In this document: in pieces, positions 9,304 to 18,524 of the stretch
Position numbering within the stretch: position 1 is the first letter of the stretch
Layout of the letters: each line of letters starts with the position of its first letter
Assembly: GCF_030035605.1 (NCBI RefSeq)
Contig: NZ_CP106736.1
Coordinates: 3,038,001 to 3,102,000, forward strand
From: Silvimonas soli
Lineage (GTDB): Bacteria; Pseudomonadota; Gammaproteobacteria; Burkholderiales; Chitinibacteraceae
Direction: 5' to 3'
DNA: 64,000 bases
The notes under the pieces: generated by a model
Seen by the model: only the letters and a program-made list of their open reading frames with translations
The model's database searches: none
What the model was told of the DNA's origin: nothing
Position numbers and translations under genes: made by a program

Positions 9304-9333
9304 AAACGCCCGGCCTGCTGGCTGGGCGTTTTT
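9304..9333 (+). terminator. Rho-independent terminator after azoR
   Basis: Arms AACGCCC (9305-9311) and GGGCGTT (9324-9330) with an inner GGCC/GGCT partial stem, then a T run (9329-9333). It lies about 20 bases after the azoR stop. Confidence 0.75.
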
Positions 9334-9353
9334 CATTTTAAAGAGGCCTGGCC

Positions 9354-9953
9354 ATGAAAGCGCCATCCGGTTGTTCCACGCAAGCCACACCTGCCATGCT
9401 GCATTTTAGCGAGCGGGCACCGGCGACGGTGCTTGTACCAACCGATGCGCAAACGGCGCTGGTCTATATGTTCGAGAACTCTTCCGCTTGCCTGGCTATC
9501 AGTGGCTTGCCTGCAGGTACCGAACATTTGCTGCCCGGCGAATGGCTGTGCCTACCGGTCGTTCCGGGCACAGTGCTCAACTTGGCGGCGGGTGGTGAGC
9601 TTAAACAGCACGGGTTCTTGCACTTTACCCATCGGGCGGTAGCGCGCCGGACACACCAATGCAAGTGTGAGATTCCGGTGAATATCGGCCCGGGTTGGCG
9701 TTTGCGCAGCCTGGGCGCACCAGACGGTCCGCAGATGCTGGATGTGTTTATGGAAACCGGCAGTGTAATCACTTTGCCCGACGCCGACGCCCAGGTACCT
9801 GCGATGGGCGCGGCAGAAATTCATGTGCTCAGCGGCGAGCTTATGTACGGTGGTCATTTATTGTGTGCCGGACAACAAGCCGTGCTGCCTGCGGGAGTGG
9901 CACAGATACTGGCCACCAATCGCAGTCAGTATCTGCTGCTGCAAAATATCTGA
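9354..9953 (+). CDS. Unrecognised cupin-like protein (199 aa)
   Basis: I do not recognise this family. The 199-residue protein has no signal peptide or membrane segment. It reads as alternating short beta strands and glycine turns: FENSSACLAISGLPAGTEHLLPGEWLCLPVVPG in the first half, and AAEIHVLSGELMYGGHLLCAGQQAVLPAG in the second. The second block resembles a cupin beta-barrel motif, so a two-barrel (bicupin) or AraC N-terminal-like fold is possible. Conserved metal-binding histidines are not obvious. The middle has CKC and several histidines (THQCKCEIP). GAGG lies before the ATG at 9354. The upstream azoR terminator makes it a separate or weakly coupled unit. Function unknown. Confidence 0.7.
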   Translation: MKAPSGCSTQATPAMLHFSERAPATVLVPTDAQTALVYMFENSSACLAISGLPAGTEHLLPGEWLCLPVVPGTVLNLAAGGELKQHGFLHFTHRAVARRTHQCKCEIPVNIGPGWRLRSLGAPDGPQMLDVFMETGSVITLPDADAQVPAMGAAEIHVLSGELMYGGHLLCAGQQAVLPAGVAQILATNRSQYLLLQNI

Positions 9954-9978
9954 TGGCGTTGCGATAGCCGGATCTAGC

Positions 9979-10575
9979 TCAGGCGCGCACCCAGCCGCGG
10001 CGGATCAGCGGTGCAAACAGCGTTCGGTACAACCGCGTTAGCCAATGCAACACGGGTTGTACCACCCAGCCGCCATAACGCGTGCTCAGCCACGCACTGA
10101 ACAGGGCGACCACCGCCGCGCCGATCATGTCGAAGGGGTAATGCACCCCGACATAGACTCGTGCCCAGGCAATCAGCAATCCGGTCAGTGATAAAGCAAT
10201 GCCGGTGCGGTGCCAAGGCTTATGCCAATACAGTGTGAAAGCTGCGGCCCACCACGCGGTCATGTGGTTGCTGGGAAACGAAGAACTGCTGGAATGCGCG
10301 ACCAGGTTGTGGCCCAGGCCAATGGCAAATGGCCGTGGATGCTGCCAGCCCAGCGCAATCAGCCAGTTGATCAGCAGGCCAATAAGCATCGCCGCGACGG
10401 CCTGCAACAGTATTTCGCGGGTGGCGTTGTCGCCGCGTAGCCAGCCAGCAGCTAATCCCAGTGGTACCAGCAAGACCAGATATTCCGCGCAAAAGATACC
10501 CAGCAACAACATGCCGTGGCTGGGGTTGGCTGGCGCATTGATCAGCAAAAACAGAGCGTTGTTGAGTTGTTCCAT
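9979..10575 (-). CDS. PAP2 family phosphatase, undecaprenyl-diphosphatase BcrC/YbjG type
   Basis: A 198-residue inner-membrane enzyme likely to dephosphorylate undecaprenyl diphosphate and so recycle the lipid carrier for cell wall synthesis. Several membrane segments are clear. The three PAP2 signatures are recognisable: GWQHPRPF, SSFPSNHMTAWW and RVYVGVHYPFDMIGA. The lysine usually seven residues before the first RP is not present (Ala there), a change common in the BcrC branch. The start at 10575 gives MEQLNNALFLLINAPAN, which fits BcrC-like proteins; the frame extends further upstream without support. It lies beyond the fba terminator and is likely transcribed alone. Confidence 0.85.
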   Translation of the reverse strand: MEQLNNALFLLINAPANPSHGMLLLGIFCAEYLVLLVPLGLAAGWLRGDNATREILLQAVAAMLIGLLINWLIALGWQHPRPFAIGLGHNLVAHSSSSSFPSNHMTAWWAAAFTLYWHKPWHRTGIALSLTGLLIAWARVYVGVHYPFDMIGAAVVALFSAWLSTRYGGWVVQPVLHWLTRLYRTLFAPLIRRGWVRA

Positions 10576-10784
10576 GACTAAAGACCACAAGGCATGCACT
10601 ACCGATGTGAGTGGATCGATAGCGGGAGTGAGGCGAAGAAGAAGGGCACAAGCCATTCTGCGAGCCGCGCATCATGCCGCAAAAAGTGGAATGCCTCAGT
10701 CAGAGAAGTCGCAGAATCAGCTGGCCTGTGAATTAATTACCCCGCGCGCCTGGGTGGGGCGGCAGAGGGTTTGGTATCGGATAA

Positions 10785-10810
10785 AAAAGACCCGCAATTG
10801 CGGGTCTTTT
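10785..10810 (-). terminator. Rho-independent terminator after fba
   Basis: A nearly perfect symmetric hairpin: AAAAGACCCGC (10785-10795), an AATT loop, then GCGGGTCTTTT (10800-10810). The A and T flanks make it bidirectional. It lies 55 bases past the fba stop. Confidence 0.85.
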
Positions 10811-10864
10811 GATCTGGCTATCTGGCGGACCGCATTTAACAACACAGCCTGCCGGAGCGGGGGC

Positions 10865-11866
10865 TTAACGAATACCAGGCGCCATGCCTGCGGCGCCAAA
10901 CTCCTGGTAACGTGCTTCGCATACCGCCCGCATTGCCGCGATGGCGGGCTTGAGATAAGCCCGTGGGTCAAAATCCGCAGGGTTGGTGGCAAAGTGTTTA
11001 CGAATCGCCCCGGTCATCGCCAGACGAAGATCGGTGTCGATATTGATCTTGCGCACACCGAATTTGATGGCGCGCTGGATTTCTGCCACCGGCACGCCCC
11101 AGGTCGGTTTGAGCGTACCGCCAAATTCGCGCAGTTCAGCCAGCAATTCCTGCGGCACGCTGGACGAGCCATGCATGACCAGGTGAGTGTGCGGAATGGC
11201 GGCGTGGATTGCCTTGATGCGATCAATGGCCAGCACATCACCAGTGGGCGGGCGGGTGAATTTGTAGGCACCATGGCTGGTGCCGATGGCGATGGCCAGC
11301 GCGTCAACACCAGTGGCCTCAACAAACGCTTTGGCTTGAGCCGGGTCGGTCAGCATTTCGTCATGCGAGAGTTGGCGATTGGCACCGACGCCATCTTCTT
11401 CCTCGCCCATGCCGGTTTCCAGGCTGCCAAGACAACCCAGTTCACCCTCTACCGATACGCCTTTCTGATGCGCCAGATGCACCACTTCGCGCGTCACCGT
11501 CGTGTTGTAGTGGTAGTCGGATGGCGTTTTGCCGTCATCCAGCAACGATCCATCCATCATCACGCTGGAGAACCCCAGCTTTACCGCGCTCATGCACACC
11601 GCCAGGCTGGTGCCGTGGTCCTGGTGCATCACCACCGGCAATGCTGGATATGTGCCCACGGCAGCTTCGATCAGATGCTTGATGAATAGCTCACCGGCAT
11701 ACTTGCGAGCGCCGGAACTGGCTTGCAGAATCACCGGGCTTTGCGTGGCGTTGGCTGCCTGCAAAATGGCGTGAATCTGCTCCAGGTTGTTTACGTTGAA
11801 AGCGGGCACGCCATAATTGTGTTCTGCAGCGTGATCCAGCACTTTGCGAAGCGATACGAGCGGCAT
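10865..11866 (-). CDS. fba: Class II fructose-bisphosphate aldolase
   Basis: Zinc-dependent aldolase that cleaves fructose 1,6-bisphosphate to glyceraldehyde 3-phosphate and dihydroxyacetone phosphate. The 333-residue length matches the class II subgroup common in betaproteobacteria. It begins [37 protein letters not shown] supplies metal ligands, followed by [22 protein letters not shown] and [13 protein letters not shown] lies 8 bases before the ATG. pgk, usually its close neighbour, is here about 1.2 kb upstream on the same strand, with two small genes between. Confidence 0.96.
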   Translation of the reverse strand: MPLVSLRKVLDHAAEHNYGVPAFNVNNLEQIHAILQAANATQSPVILQASSGARKYAGELFIKHLIEAAVGTYPALPVVMHQDHGTSLAVCMSAVKLGFSSVMMDGSLLDDGKTPSDYHYNTTVTREVVHLAHQKGVSVEGELGCLGSLETGMGEEEDGVGANRQLSHDEMLTDPAQAKAFVEATGVDALAIAIGTSHGAYKFTRPPTGDVLAIDRIKAIHAAIPHTHLVMHGSSSVPQELLAELREFGGTLKPTWGVPVAEIQRAIKFGVRKINIDTDLRLAMTGAIRKHFATNPADFDPRAYLKPAIAAMRAVCEARYQEFGAAGMAPGIR

Positions 11867-11966
11867 GACGACTCTCCAGCAGATTGTTGCGTTGCATCAC
11901 AATCTAGTCTGTCGCAGCGATAAAGCCCAATCGGGATATTCGGCATTCGGGAAAGCCCTGAAACCA

Positions 11967-12536
11967 ATGGTCAGCCAGAATCAAAATTTTGAAAGCCAGT
12001 ATCGCCAATTGCGCGCTATCATGCAGGCCGATGCTGAGCTGATGAAAATGTTGCAAAGTGTGCGGGAGTGCGGGCTGGCGTCGTGGTGCATCGCTGCGGG
12101 CGCAATCCGTAGCCGCGTCTGGAACACCTTGCACGGCCAGACCATCCAGCCGTCGCAGGCGGATGTCGATGTGTGCTTTTTTGAGCCGGACGCAGCAGAG
12201 CAACTGGAACAGCAGATACGACAGTCGTTAGGCGGACGCATGCCGGGCGTGAACTGGGAGGTGGTGAATCAGGCGCACGCGCATCGCTGGAATGGTTTGC
12301 CTGCGTGTGCGTCGCTGAGTGCGGCACTGGCTAGCTGGCCGGAAACAGCGACCGCAGTTGGGGTCTGGCTGGATGCGGCGGGTCAGTTGCAGATTATTGC
12401 GCCGCTGGGGCTGGAAGATTTATTTGCGTTGCGAGTGCGGCGTAACCCGGCATTTGCTGATGCCCTGGCGTATCAGCGGCGAGTTAGCAAGAAAAACTGG
12501 CTGCAGCAATGGCCGCGCCTGACTCAGGTCGATTGA
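11967..12536 (+). CDS. Nucleotidyltransferase-fold protein (COG3575-like)
   Basis: A 190-residue protein resembling the nucleotidyltransferase-fold family DUF925/COG3575. The key region is GLASWCIAAGAIRSRVWNTLHG, followed by QADVDVCFFEPD (a D-x-D pair that would bind metal) and later ENWEV-like and LGLEDLFALRVRRNP segments. Substrate and reaction are unknown. Start: an ATG at 11967 (MVSQNQNFESQ) fits the family's N-terminus; the frame is open further up into the fba promoter region. It is the only plus-strand gene between fba and pgk. Confidence 0.75.
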   Translation: MVSQNQNFESQYRQLRAIMQADAELMKMLQSVRECGLASWCIAAGAIRSRVWNTLHGQTIQPSQADVDVCFFEPDAAEQLEQQIRQSLGGRMPGVNWEVVNQAHAHRWNGLPACASLSAALASWPETATAVGVWLDAAGQLQIIAPLGLEDLFALRVRRNPAFADALAYQRRVSKKNWLQQWPRLTQVD

Positions 12537-12563
12537 CGCAAGTCAGGCGGCAATGCGTTAGGT

Positions 12564-12881
12564 TTATTGCGCTTTGGGGATGTTCCAGCAACCGGCTTTC
12601 TGCATCTCGTTACTGATTGCTTGCAGGCGGCTCTTGCGGCCAGAACTGATGGTGCCGGTGGCCGGATCAATCGGATTCTTTTGCAACTGATTGCGCTCGT
12701 TGCCCAAAGCCATGCACTTCTGTTTGAGCGCGGCAGTGGCGCTGGCATCGTGGGCGGCAGGCGCTGAACCGATCACGGATTGGGGCAAGGTCAGATTGAG
12801 CGGCTTGGCGGCGTCCTCGGCCCAGGCGGACATCACGCTAACGCACACCGTGGCACAAGCAAGAAGGCGGACAAGCTGCAT
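12564..12881 (-). CDS. Small secreted protein, hypothetical (105 aa)
   Basis: Unrecognised. A Sec signal peptide is clear: MQLVRLLACATVCVSVMSAWA, probably cut after AWA, leaving a mature protein of about 84 residues. The mature part has an alanine-rich stretch, then a helical region with two cysteines (LKQKCMALGNERNQLQKN and MQKAGCWNIPK) that could form a disulfide in the periplasm. The start at 12881 is supported by GGGAG 6 bases upstream; a longer frame to 12962 would disrupt the signal peptide. It lies between fba and pgk and faces the same way, beyond the pgk terminator. Confidence 0.75.
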   Translation of the reverse strand: MQLVRLLACATVCVSVMSAWAEDAAKPLNLTLPQSVIGSAPAAHDASATAALKQKCMALGNERNQLQKNPIDPATGTISSGRKSRLQAISNEMQKAGCWNIPKAQ

Positions 12882-13012
12882 AAAAAACTCCCTGTAGATC
12901 GATCTGGTCAAATATGAACGGTTGGTTCTGGCATAGCGCCAGCAGGCGCCCTGATTGGGCATCTATGACAAGAGTTTAGCTGCTTCTCGCCAGATCAGAG
13001 ACATGCGCACGT

Positions 13013-13040
13013 AAAAAAGCCGGGCTAACCCGGCTTTTTT
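13013..13040 (-). terminator. Rho-independent terminator after pgk
   Basis: AAAAAAGCCGGG (13013-13024) pairs with CCCGGCTTTTTT (13029-13040) around a short CTAA loop. Bidirectional by sequence, 37 bases past the pgk stop. Confidence 0.9.
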
Positions 13041-13076
13041 GCAATTGATTGGCAGATCTGGCAAGGATCGGCGCAA

Positions 13077-14252
13077 TTAACCGTTGTAACGTGTTTCCAG
13101 AATCTCGACGGCTGGCAGGACTTTGCCTTCCAGGAACTCCAGGAATGCGCCGCCGCCGGTGGAAATGTAGCTCACCTTGTCGGTGATGCCGTATTTCGCT
13201 ACAGCGGCCAGGGTATCACCGCCACCGGCGATGGAGAACGCGGACGAGTCAGCAATCGCACGGGCGATGGTTTCGGTGCCTTTGCCAAACTGGTCGAACT
13301 CAAACACGCCGACCGGACCGTTCCAGACGATGGTGCCCGCGTTTTTGAGGATGGCGGCCAGTTGTGCTGCGGAATCCGGGCCGATATCAAAAATCATGTC
13401 GTCGGCTTGCACGTCGGCCAGTTGACGCGTGATCGCTGGTTCATTGGCATCAAACTTCTTGCCGATGACCACATCGGTCGGCAGCGGCACTTCGCCACCG
13501 CGCGCGCGCAGTTTGTTGATCACAGTGGTGGCGTTGCTAACCAGATCAGCCTCCGCCAGCGATTTACCAATCTGTTTGCCTTCAGCCAGCAAGAAGGTGT
13601 TGGCGATGCCGCCGCCGACAACCAGTTGGTCAACCTTGTCCGCCAGCGATTCCAGAATGGTCAGCTTGGTGGAAACCTTGGAACCTGCCACGATGGCCAC
13701 CAGTGGGCGGGCCGGGTGGGCCAGCGCTTTGCCCAGGGCATCCAGTTCACCTGCCATCAGAATACCGGCGCAAGCAGCAGGAGCGAACTTGGCCACGGCG
13801 TGGGTGGAAGCTTCGGCGCGGTGCGCAGTACCGAATGCATCGTTCACGAATACATCACACAGCGCGGCGTATTTCTTGCCCAGGTCGTCGCTGTTTTTCT
13901 TTTCGCCGACGTTGCAGCGCACGTTCTGCAACAGCACCAGTTCGCCCGCTTTGACTTGATAGCCTTCCCACTGATCCAGCACTTTCACTTCACGGCCCAG
14001 CAACTCGCCCATGCGTGCAGCTACCCCGGCCAGGCTGTCTTCAGGTTTGAACTCGCCTTCGGTCGGGCGGCCCAGGTGGCTCATCACAATCACGCCAGCG
14101 CCAGCCTTCAGGGCGGCTTCAATGGTGGGCAGAGATGCACGGATACGGGTGTCATCACCGATTACGCCGTCTTTGACCGGGACATTCAGGTCGGCACGAA
14201 TCAGCACTTTCTTGCCGGACAGGTCCAGCTCGGTCATTTTGCGATACGCCAT
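13077..14252 (-). CDS. pgk: Phosphoglycerate kinase
   Basis: Reversible transfer of phosphate from 1,3-bisphosphoglycerate to ADP in glycolysis. The 391-residue product has the N-domain substrate motifs ([24 protein letters not shown]), the hinge [12 protein letters not shown], and the C-domain nucleotide motifs ([12 protein letters not shown] and [15 protein letters not shown]). The start at 14252 ([15 protein letters not shown]) has GAGGA 8 bases upstream; the frame extends to 14330 without support. A strong terminator follows at 13013-13040. Confidence 0.97.
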   Translation of the reverse strand: MAYRKMTELDLSGKKVLIRADLNVPVKDGVIGDDTRIRASLPTIEAALKAGAGVIVMSHLGRPTEGEFKPEDSLAGVAARMGELLGREVKVLDQWEGYQVKAGELVLLQNVRCNVGEKKNSDDLGKKYAALCDVFVNDAFGTAHRAEASTHAVAKFAPAACAGILMAGELDALGKALAHPARPLVAIVAGSKVSTKLTILESLADKVDQLVVGGGIANTFLLAEGKQIGKSLAEADLVSNATTVINKLRARGGEVPLPTDVVIGKKFDANEPAITRQLADVQADDMIFDIGPDSAAQLAAILKNAGTIVWNGPVGVFEFDQFGKGTETIARAIADSSAFSIAGGGDTLAAVAKYGITDKVSYISTGGGAFLEFLEGKVLPAVEILETRYNG

Positions 14253-14519
14253 GATGCGATTCCTCGAAGGTTGCAGTTGGTAGGTCAGATGGGCATTGAA
14301 AACCTGGCTTTGCCCGGCTTGCCGAGGCACGCGGTGTTGGTGTTCGGGCCGGGTAGAATCAGGTTTTCGCAGAATGCGCAGGTTGTTTGTTTCCGGTTTG
14401 CTGCCTTAACGTTGGCACACGGGCAGGCAATTCTGTGTTTTTTTAATTCTGCTTTATTGAACGGGTGTTTTCGTCCTTTCGCGTAAGCAAACAGTTTAAC
14501 ACATCACCATTTCCCCCTA

Positions 14520-15734
14520 ATGACCCAAGCTGCGTCGCTATTTCGTAATCGTAATTTTTTACTGGTCTGGTGCTCGAGCATTCTGGGCAACCTGGCGCTG
14601 GCCGTCGCCACTCTGTCCGAAACCTGGTTCGTAGTGAAAACCCTCGGCGCCAAGGAACAACTGGGGCTGGTGATGATCGCCGGTTCTGTGCCTCGCATTG
14701 TGCTGATGGCCTTTGGCGGGGTGCTGGCCGATCGCATGAAGCGCAGCCGCATCATCCAGATATCGCTCTCCACCCGCGTGCTGCTGATGCTGGCTCTGGT
14801 GGGGCTGCTGTTTATGAATGGCCTCAATATCTGGACCATGACCGGCTTCGCGTTTTTGTATGGCGCGCTGGACGCCTTCTTCTGGCCCGCCCGTGACGCG
14901 CTGTTGCCCAGCATCGTGCCCGACGCCGACTTGCCACGTGCCAACTCGATCATGCTGACCACCAACCAGATCGGCCTGGTGTTCGGCCCGGTGCTGGGCG
15001 GTGCCTTGCTGGCGCTGCTGAACTACGAATGGGTATTCACATTCACGGCGATCATGCTGGCGGCCGGGACTGCCTGTATCGCCCAGATCAAAGAACCGCC
15101 GCTGGTGCGGCACACCGAGCGCAGGCATGTATTGCATGAGCTAAAAGAAGGCATCCAGTATTCGCTGTCATCGCCGGTACTGCGTTCGTTGATGATCATC
15201 TACGCCATTGCCAACTTGCTGTTTATGGGACCGTTGGGGCTGGGCGTGCCGATTGTGGTGACCGATATCCTGCATGGCAATGCGGCGGTGCTGTCGTTCC
15301 TGCAAAGTGCATTTGCTGCCGGCATGGTCACTGGTGGCTTCCTGCTGACGATCTTCCCTCCCCGTAAAAAACGGCTGCTGATGATTGCCTTGGTGATCGC
15401 GGTCGAGGGCGTGTTGATCGGCTCGCTGCCGCATGTCTCCTGGTTGCCGCTGGCGCTCTGCATCCAGTTCTGCACCGGTATGGGCGTGGTCAGCAACAAT
15501 GTGCCGATGATGTCGTTGATCCAGCAATATGCTGATCGCAGCAAGATCGGCCGGGTGATGAGCCTGAACACCATGGCGTCGATGGGACTGTCGCCGCTGT
15601 CTTATGCGATGGTGACTGGCTTGCTGTCTTTGCAGATTGGCGTGGGCTGGATCATGCCGGTGTTTGGCCTGACCATGAGCGTGCTGATGCTGGTGATGGT
15701 CTGGCAGATCAAAACAGTGCGGACCGTGGATTGA
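14520..15734 (+). CDS. MFS transporter, DHA3/EntS-like
   Basis: A 404-residue inner-membrane transporter of the major facilitator superfamily with about twelve membrane segments. It begins SLFRNRNFLLVWCSSILGNLA, and the cytoplasmic loop 2-3 motif is GGVLADRMKRSR (GxLaDrxxRk type). WPARDALLPSIVPDADLPRANSIM is characteristic of the DHA3 branch, which includes enterobactin and macrolide exporters. The substrate cannot be told from sequence. No good ribosome site precedes the ATG (only a C-rich stretch), so the transcript may be leaderless or poorly initiated. It diverges from pgk. Confidence 0.85.
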   Translation: MTQAASLFRNRNFLLVWCSSILGNLALAVATLSETWFVVKTLGAKEQLGLVMIAGSVPRIVLMAFGGVLADRMKRSRIIQISLSTRVLLMLALVGLLFMNGLNIWTMTGFAFLYGALDAFFWPARDALLPSIVPDADLPRANSIMLTTNQIGLVFGPVLGGALLALLNYEWVFTFTAIMLAAGTACIAQIKEPPLVRHTERRHVLHELKEGIQYSLSSPVLRSLMIIYAIANLLFMGPLGLGVPIVVTDILHGNAAVLSFLQSAFAAGMVTGGFLLTIFPPRKKRLLMIALVIAVEGVLIGSLPHVSWLPLALCIQFCTGMGVVSNNVPMMSLIQQYADRSKIGRVMSLNTMASMGLSPLSYAMVTGLLSLQIGVGWIMPVFGLTMSVLMLVMVWQIKTVRTVD

Positions 15735-15815
15735 ACTGGGGGAGTTGAGAGGTCCGCATTGTGCTGCCTGCATAATCCCCATTTGCTGACCTGAACCTTC
15801 CCCATACGTCGTTTC

Positions 15816-15864
15816 GTAGCCCGGATGAAGGCCGATTCTCGGCATAAACTCCGCGGGAATCCGG
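15816..15864. repeat. REP-like element, GTAGCCCGGAT type
   Basis: Starts GTAGCCCGGATGAAGG and ends CGCGGGAATCCGG. CCGGAT (15821-15826) pairs with ATCCGG (15859-15864). The sequence resembles a short repeat (GTAGCCCGGATG...AATCCGG) that I recall from many proteobacterial genomes. It lies in the gap between two convergent genes, where such repeats usually sit. Confidence 0.5.
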
Positions 15865-15908
15865 CGTGGCAATGCATCAATTCGCCCCAGGCCGTGAGTT
15901 TGACCAAC

Positions 15909-15936
15909 AAAAAAGCCACCCGAAGGTGGCTTTTTT
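15909..15936 (-). terminator. Rho-independent terminator after the carboxypeptidase gene
   Basis: AAAAAAGCCACC (15909-15920) pairs with GGTGGCTTTTTT (15925-15936) around a CGAA loop. It serves the minus-strand gene ending at 15956 and could also stop the MFS transcript from the other side. Confidence 0.9.
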
Positions 15937-15955
15937 GCTGGATGTCAGTTCTAGC

Positions 15956-17104
15956 TTAGCGCTTGAACCACAGCTTGATCGTGTCGATCAGGCGAGTAAA
16001 GAAACCGCCTTCTTCAACATTTTCCAGCGCCACCAGCGGGTATTCGGCAACTGGCTTGCCCTGGCTCAGCACTTTCACCGTACCCAGTTGCTGTCCTTGC
16101 TTGATCGGGGCGATCAGTGGGGATTGCAGGTTTACCTGGGTGGTCAGTTTGCTGCCTTCACCCTTGGGGACAGACACAAACTGGTCGGCCAGGAAGCCGA
16201 CATTGATTTTGTCGGTCGCGCCTTTGTAAACCTGCGAACTGGTCACAGTCTGGCGGGCGGTGAACACTTTAGGTGTATCAAAGAACTGCACGCCCCAATT
16301 CAACAGCTTGGCCGATTCATTGGCGCGCACTTCGTCGCCGGTTGTACCGACCACGACCGAGATCAGGCGGCGGCCGTCACGATGTGTGCTGGCTACCAGA
16401 TTGAAACCGGCCGAGTTGGTATGGCCGGTTTTCATGCCGTCCACGTTCGGGTCGCGATACAACAACAGATTGCGGTTCGGCTGGCGAATCTTGTTGTACG
16501 TGAATTCTTTCATCGAATAGATCGGATAGAACTCGGGGTAATCGCGGATGATCGCGGCAGCAATCTTGGCCAGATCGCCCACGGTCATGTAGTGATTCGG
16601 GTCAGGCAGGCCGGTCGAATTCATGAAGTGCGTGCCAGTCATGCCCAGACGCTGCGCCTCATGGTTCATCAACTGGGCGAACACATCTTCGCTACCGGCA
16701 ATGGCTTCAGCCAGGGTCACGCATGCGTCGTTACCCGACTGCACGATCATGCCCTTGATCAACTGGTCAACCGTGGCCGGCTGTTTCGGGTCCAGAAACA
16801 TCCGCGAGCCTTCGGTTTTCCAGCCGCGCTGGGAAACTGTCAGTTGCTGGTCCAGTTTGATCTTGCCTTCCTTGACTGCTTTGAACACCACGTAGGCGGT
16901 CATCAGCTTGGTCAACGATGCAGGTTCAACCCGCATGTCCGGATCACGCGCGGCCAGTTGGGTGCCACTCTGGAAATCGGTCAGGTAATAAGCTTTGGCA
17001 GCAATTTCCGGAACCGGCGGGGTAAATGCCTGAGCCGTGGCGGCAAACAGAACAGAGCAGGCAATCAGGGTACGGGTAAAGCGAGAGGAGATCATGGCGG
17101 GCAT
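15956..17104 (-). CDS. D-alanyl-D-alanine carboxypeptidase (PBP5/6 type)
   Basis: Periplasmic penicillin-binding protein that trims the terminal D-alanine from peptidoglycan pentapeptides. The 382-residue protein has a signal peptide (to about AQAF, residue 27) and the three serine-peptidase motifs: SLTK (Ser63-Lys66), SGN (123-125) and KTG (225-227). A PBP5-type C-terminal beta domain follows. The tail (GGFFTRLIDTIKLWFKR) is an amphipathic helix that would anchor it to the inner membrane. An ATG at 17095 is an equally good start, and neither has a clear ribosome site. It is a dacA/dacC-type gene; which paralogue cannot be decided here. Confidence 0.95.
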   Translation of the reverse strand: MPAMISSRFTRTLIACSVLFAATAQAFTPPVPEIAAKAYYLTDFQSGTQLAARDPDMRVEPASLTKLMTAYVVFKAVKEGKIKLDQQLTVSQRGWKTEGSRMFLDPKQPATVDQLIKGMIVQSGNDACVTLAEAIAGSEDVFAQLMNHEAQRLGMTGTHFMNSTGLPDPNHYMTVGDLAKIAAAIIRDYPEFYPIYSMKEFTYNKIRQPNRNLLLYRDPNVDGMKTGHTNSAGFNLVASTHRDGRRLISVVVGTTGDEVRANESAKLLNWGVQFFDTPKVFTARQTVTSSQVYKGATDKINVGFLADQFVSVPKGEGSKLTTQVNLQSPLIAPIKQGQQLGTVKVLSQGKPVAEYPLVALENVEEGGFFTRLIDTIKLWFKR

Positions 17105-17290
17105 TTCGATAGCTGAAAACTACGGGTGGCGAAGGGTAACACCGGGGTTACGGCGCTGGCTCGGTATTATGTCCGCGTTTCGACCGCTTGGGGGCTTTGC
17201 GGTTCACCTTGCCGACAAAAAGAAGGTGATCGGCGCGCAGAGAAGGTACGGGGCCAGCGTAAACGCCAACTACGCCAGCCCGCATCGCTC

Positions 17291-18151
17291 TCAAGCCAGT
17301 GCGCTGGCGCTGCGCTCAGGCCACGAAAACTCGCCGCGACCCACTTCGGCCACGCGGCCACCCACCTGAATTTGCTTGTCTTCGTCGATCTGCAGCGTCA
17401 GATGAGCCAACCGGTTGATGCCGTGACCCTGGATCATGGTGGTTTCAAAGGGCAAGGCCACGTTTTCTGCCAGAAACCAGCCGCCCAGATTGGCGCAAGC
17501 CGAGCCGGTGCCAAAATCTTCGCCGATGCTGCCGCCTTGAATCCAGAAAAAGCGCGCGACGATTGCTTCACCATCGTGCGCCCAGACTAGCGCGGAGGTG
17601 CGTCCCAACGCATTGGTGGCAACTTGCTTGAACAAATCCAGGGGCGGATTGCAGCCATGAACGCTGGCGGCATCCTTGAGGGGAATAACCAATTGCTCCG
17701 CGCCGGTATCCACGAAGCGTGCAGTGCCGGCGATGGCGGCGGTTTCCAGTCCGAGTGCGGCGGCGAGCAAGGGCGCCGGTACAGCGTCGCGATAGGTAGG
17801 CGCGTTGGCGTTAAGCCGCATGCGCGGGCCATCGGCGCTCACCGGGATAATCCCCGCGTTCGTCGCCAGCGTTACCTCGGTCTTGCCGGTCGTCTGTGCC
17901 AATACCCAGCCGGTACCCAGTGTCGGGTGACCAGCAAACGGCAACTCATATCCGGGCGTGAAGATACGCACACGGGCATCGGCTTGGTCTGACGGGAATA
18001 CAAAGGTGGTTTCGGAGAGATTGAGCTGTTGCGCCAGCAATTGCATATCAGCGTCTTCCAGCCCGCGTGCATCTTCAAACACGGCCAGCGGGTTGCCTGA
18101 CCAGGCAGTTTCGGCGAAAACGTTAACGATGCGGTAGGTATATCCAGCCAT
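17291..18151 (-). CDS. PhzF family isomerase-like protein
   Basis: A 286-residue protein with the two-fold PhzF/diaminopimelate-epimerase-like fold. It begins YRIVNVFAETAWSGNPLAVFEDA (family signature SGNPLAV). LSETTFVFPS contains the catalytic-type glutamate, GYELPFAGHPTLGTGWVLA is the second hallmark, and GEDFGTGSACANLGGWFL lies in the C-terminal half. PhzF acts in phenazine synthesis, but most chromosomal homologues outside such clusters have no known substrate, and no phenazine genes are nearby. The start at 18151 has GGAGA 9 bases upstream. Confidence 0.9.
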   Translation of the reverse strand: MAGYTYRIVNVFAETAWSGNPLAVFEDARGLEDADMQLLAQQLNLSETTFVFPSDQADARVRIFTPGYELPFAGHPTLGTGWVLAQTTGKTEVTLATNAGIIPVSADGPRMRLNANAPTYRDAVPAPLLAAALGLETAAIAGTARFVDTGAEQLVIPLKDAASVHGCNPPLDLFKQVATNALGRTSALVWAHDGEAIVARFFWIQGGSIGEDFGTGSACANLGGWFLAENVALPFETTMIQGHGINRLAHLTLQIDEDKQIQVGGRVAEVGRGEFSWPERSASALA

Positions 18152-18524
18152 TACAGAGTCTCCACGTAGCGCGATTTTTGCGAATTTGAAAACCAGCATG
18201 CCGCAAAAACCGTGCGCCAGGCTAGCAACAGTCTGTCTGGCAGCGCGGGATCACAGTTCAATTGCCAGAGCGCTCGGCTGTTGCACTGCGCAAAAGTGCC
18301 CGATTTGTTCGCGACTCTTGCCGCAGTAGGGCTTTGCTGACTGTATAATAAGCGCCTTTGTTTTTAGGGCCGCTAACAAAACTGCTTTGGCTGGAGCGAA
18401 CAACGCGTTTCTCTGCGCCGGAATGGTTTGGTTAGCGGCTTTTATGGCCTGCAACGGGCCGCTCGCTGGAATGAAAAATGGTGGCTTTAAGGCTAACCTG
18501 CATATGCCAGCTTCTTTTGGTCAA
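18152..18524. other. Divergent intergenic region, PhzF gene to pcnB
   Basis: 373 bases with no convincing gene. A good -10 box TATAAT lies at 18344-18349, preceded by TTGCCG at 18318-18323, though the 20-base spacing is long. It points toward pcnB and would give a leader of about 170 bases. I found no recognisable riboswitch or tRNA. An ATG at 18504 (MPASFGQMM) in the pcnB frame, preceded by AAGG, is a possible alternative start. Confidence 0.4.

Noticed and set aside
10199..11689. 496-codon plus-strand frame
   Set aside because: It runs antisense to the PAP2 gene, the terminator and fba, all of which have clear family motifs. No recognisable domain; a by-product of high G+C.
13362..14486. 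374-codon plus-strand frame
   Set aside because: Antisense shadow of pgk, rich in His, Gln and Arg as such shadows are.
15866..17116. 416-codon plus-strand frame
   Set aside because: Antisense to the carboxypeptidase with all three PBP motifs. No family resemblance of its own.
18344..18349. Promoter of pcnB as a firm call
   Set aside because: TATAAT is good, but the only -35-like box is 20 bases upstream. Recorded only within the intergenic description.
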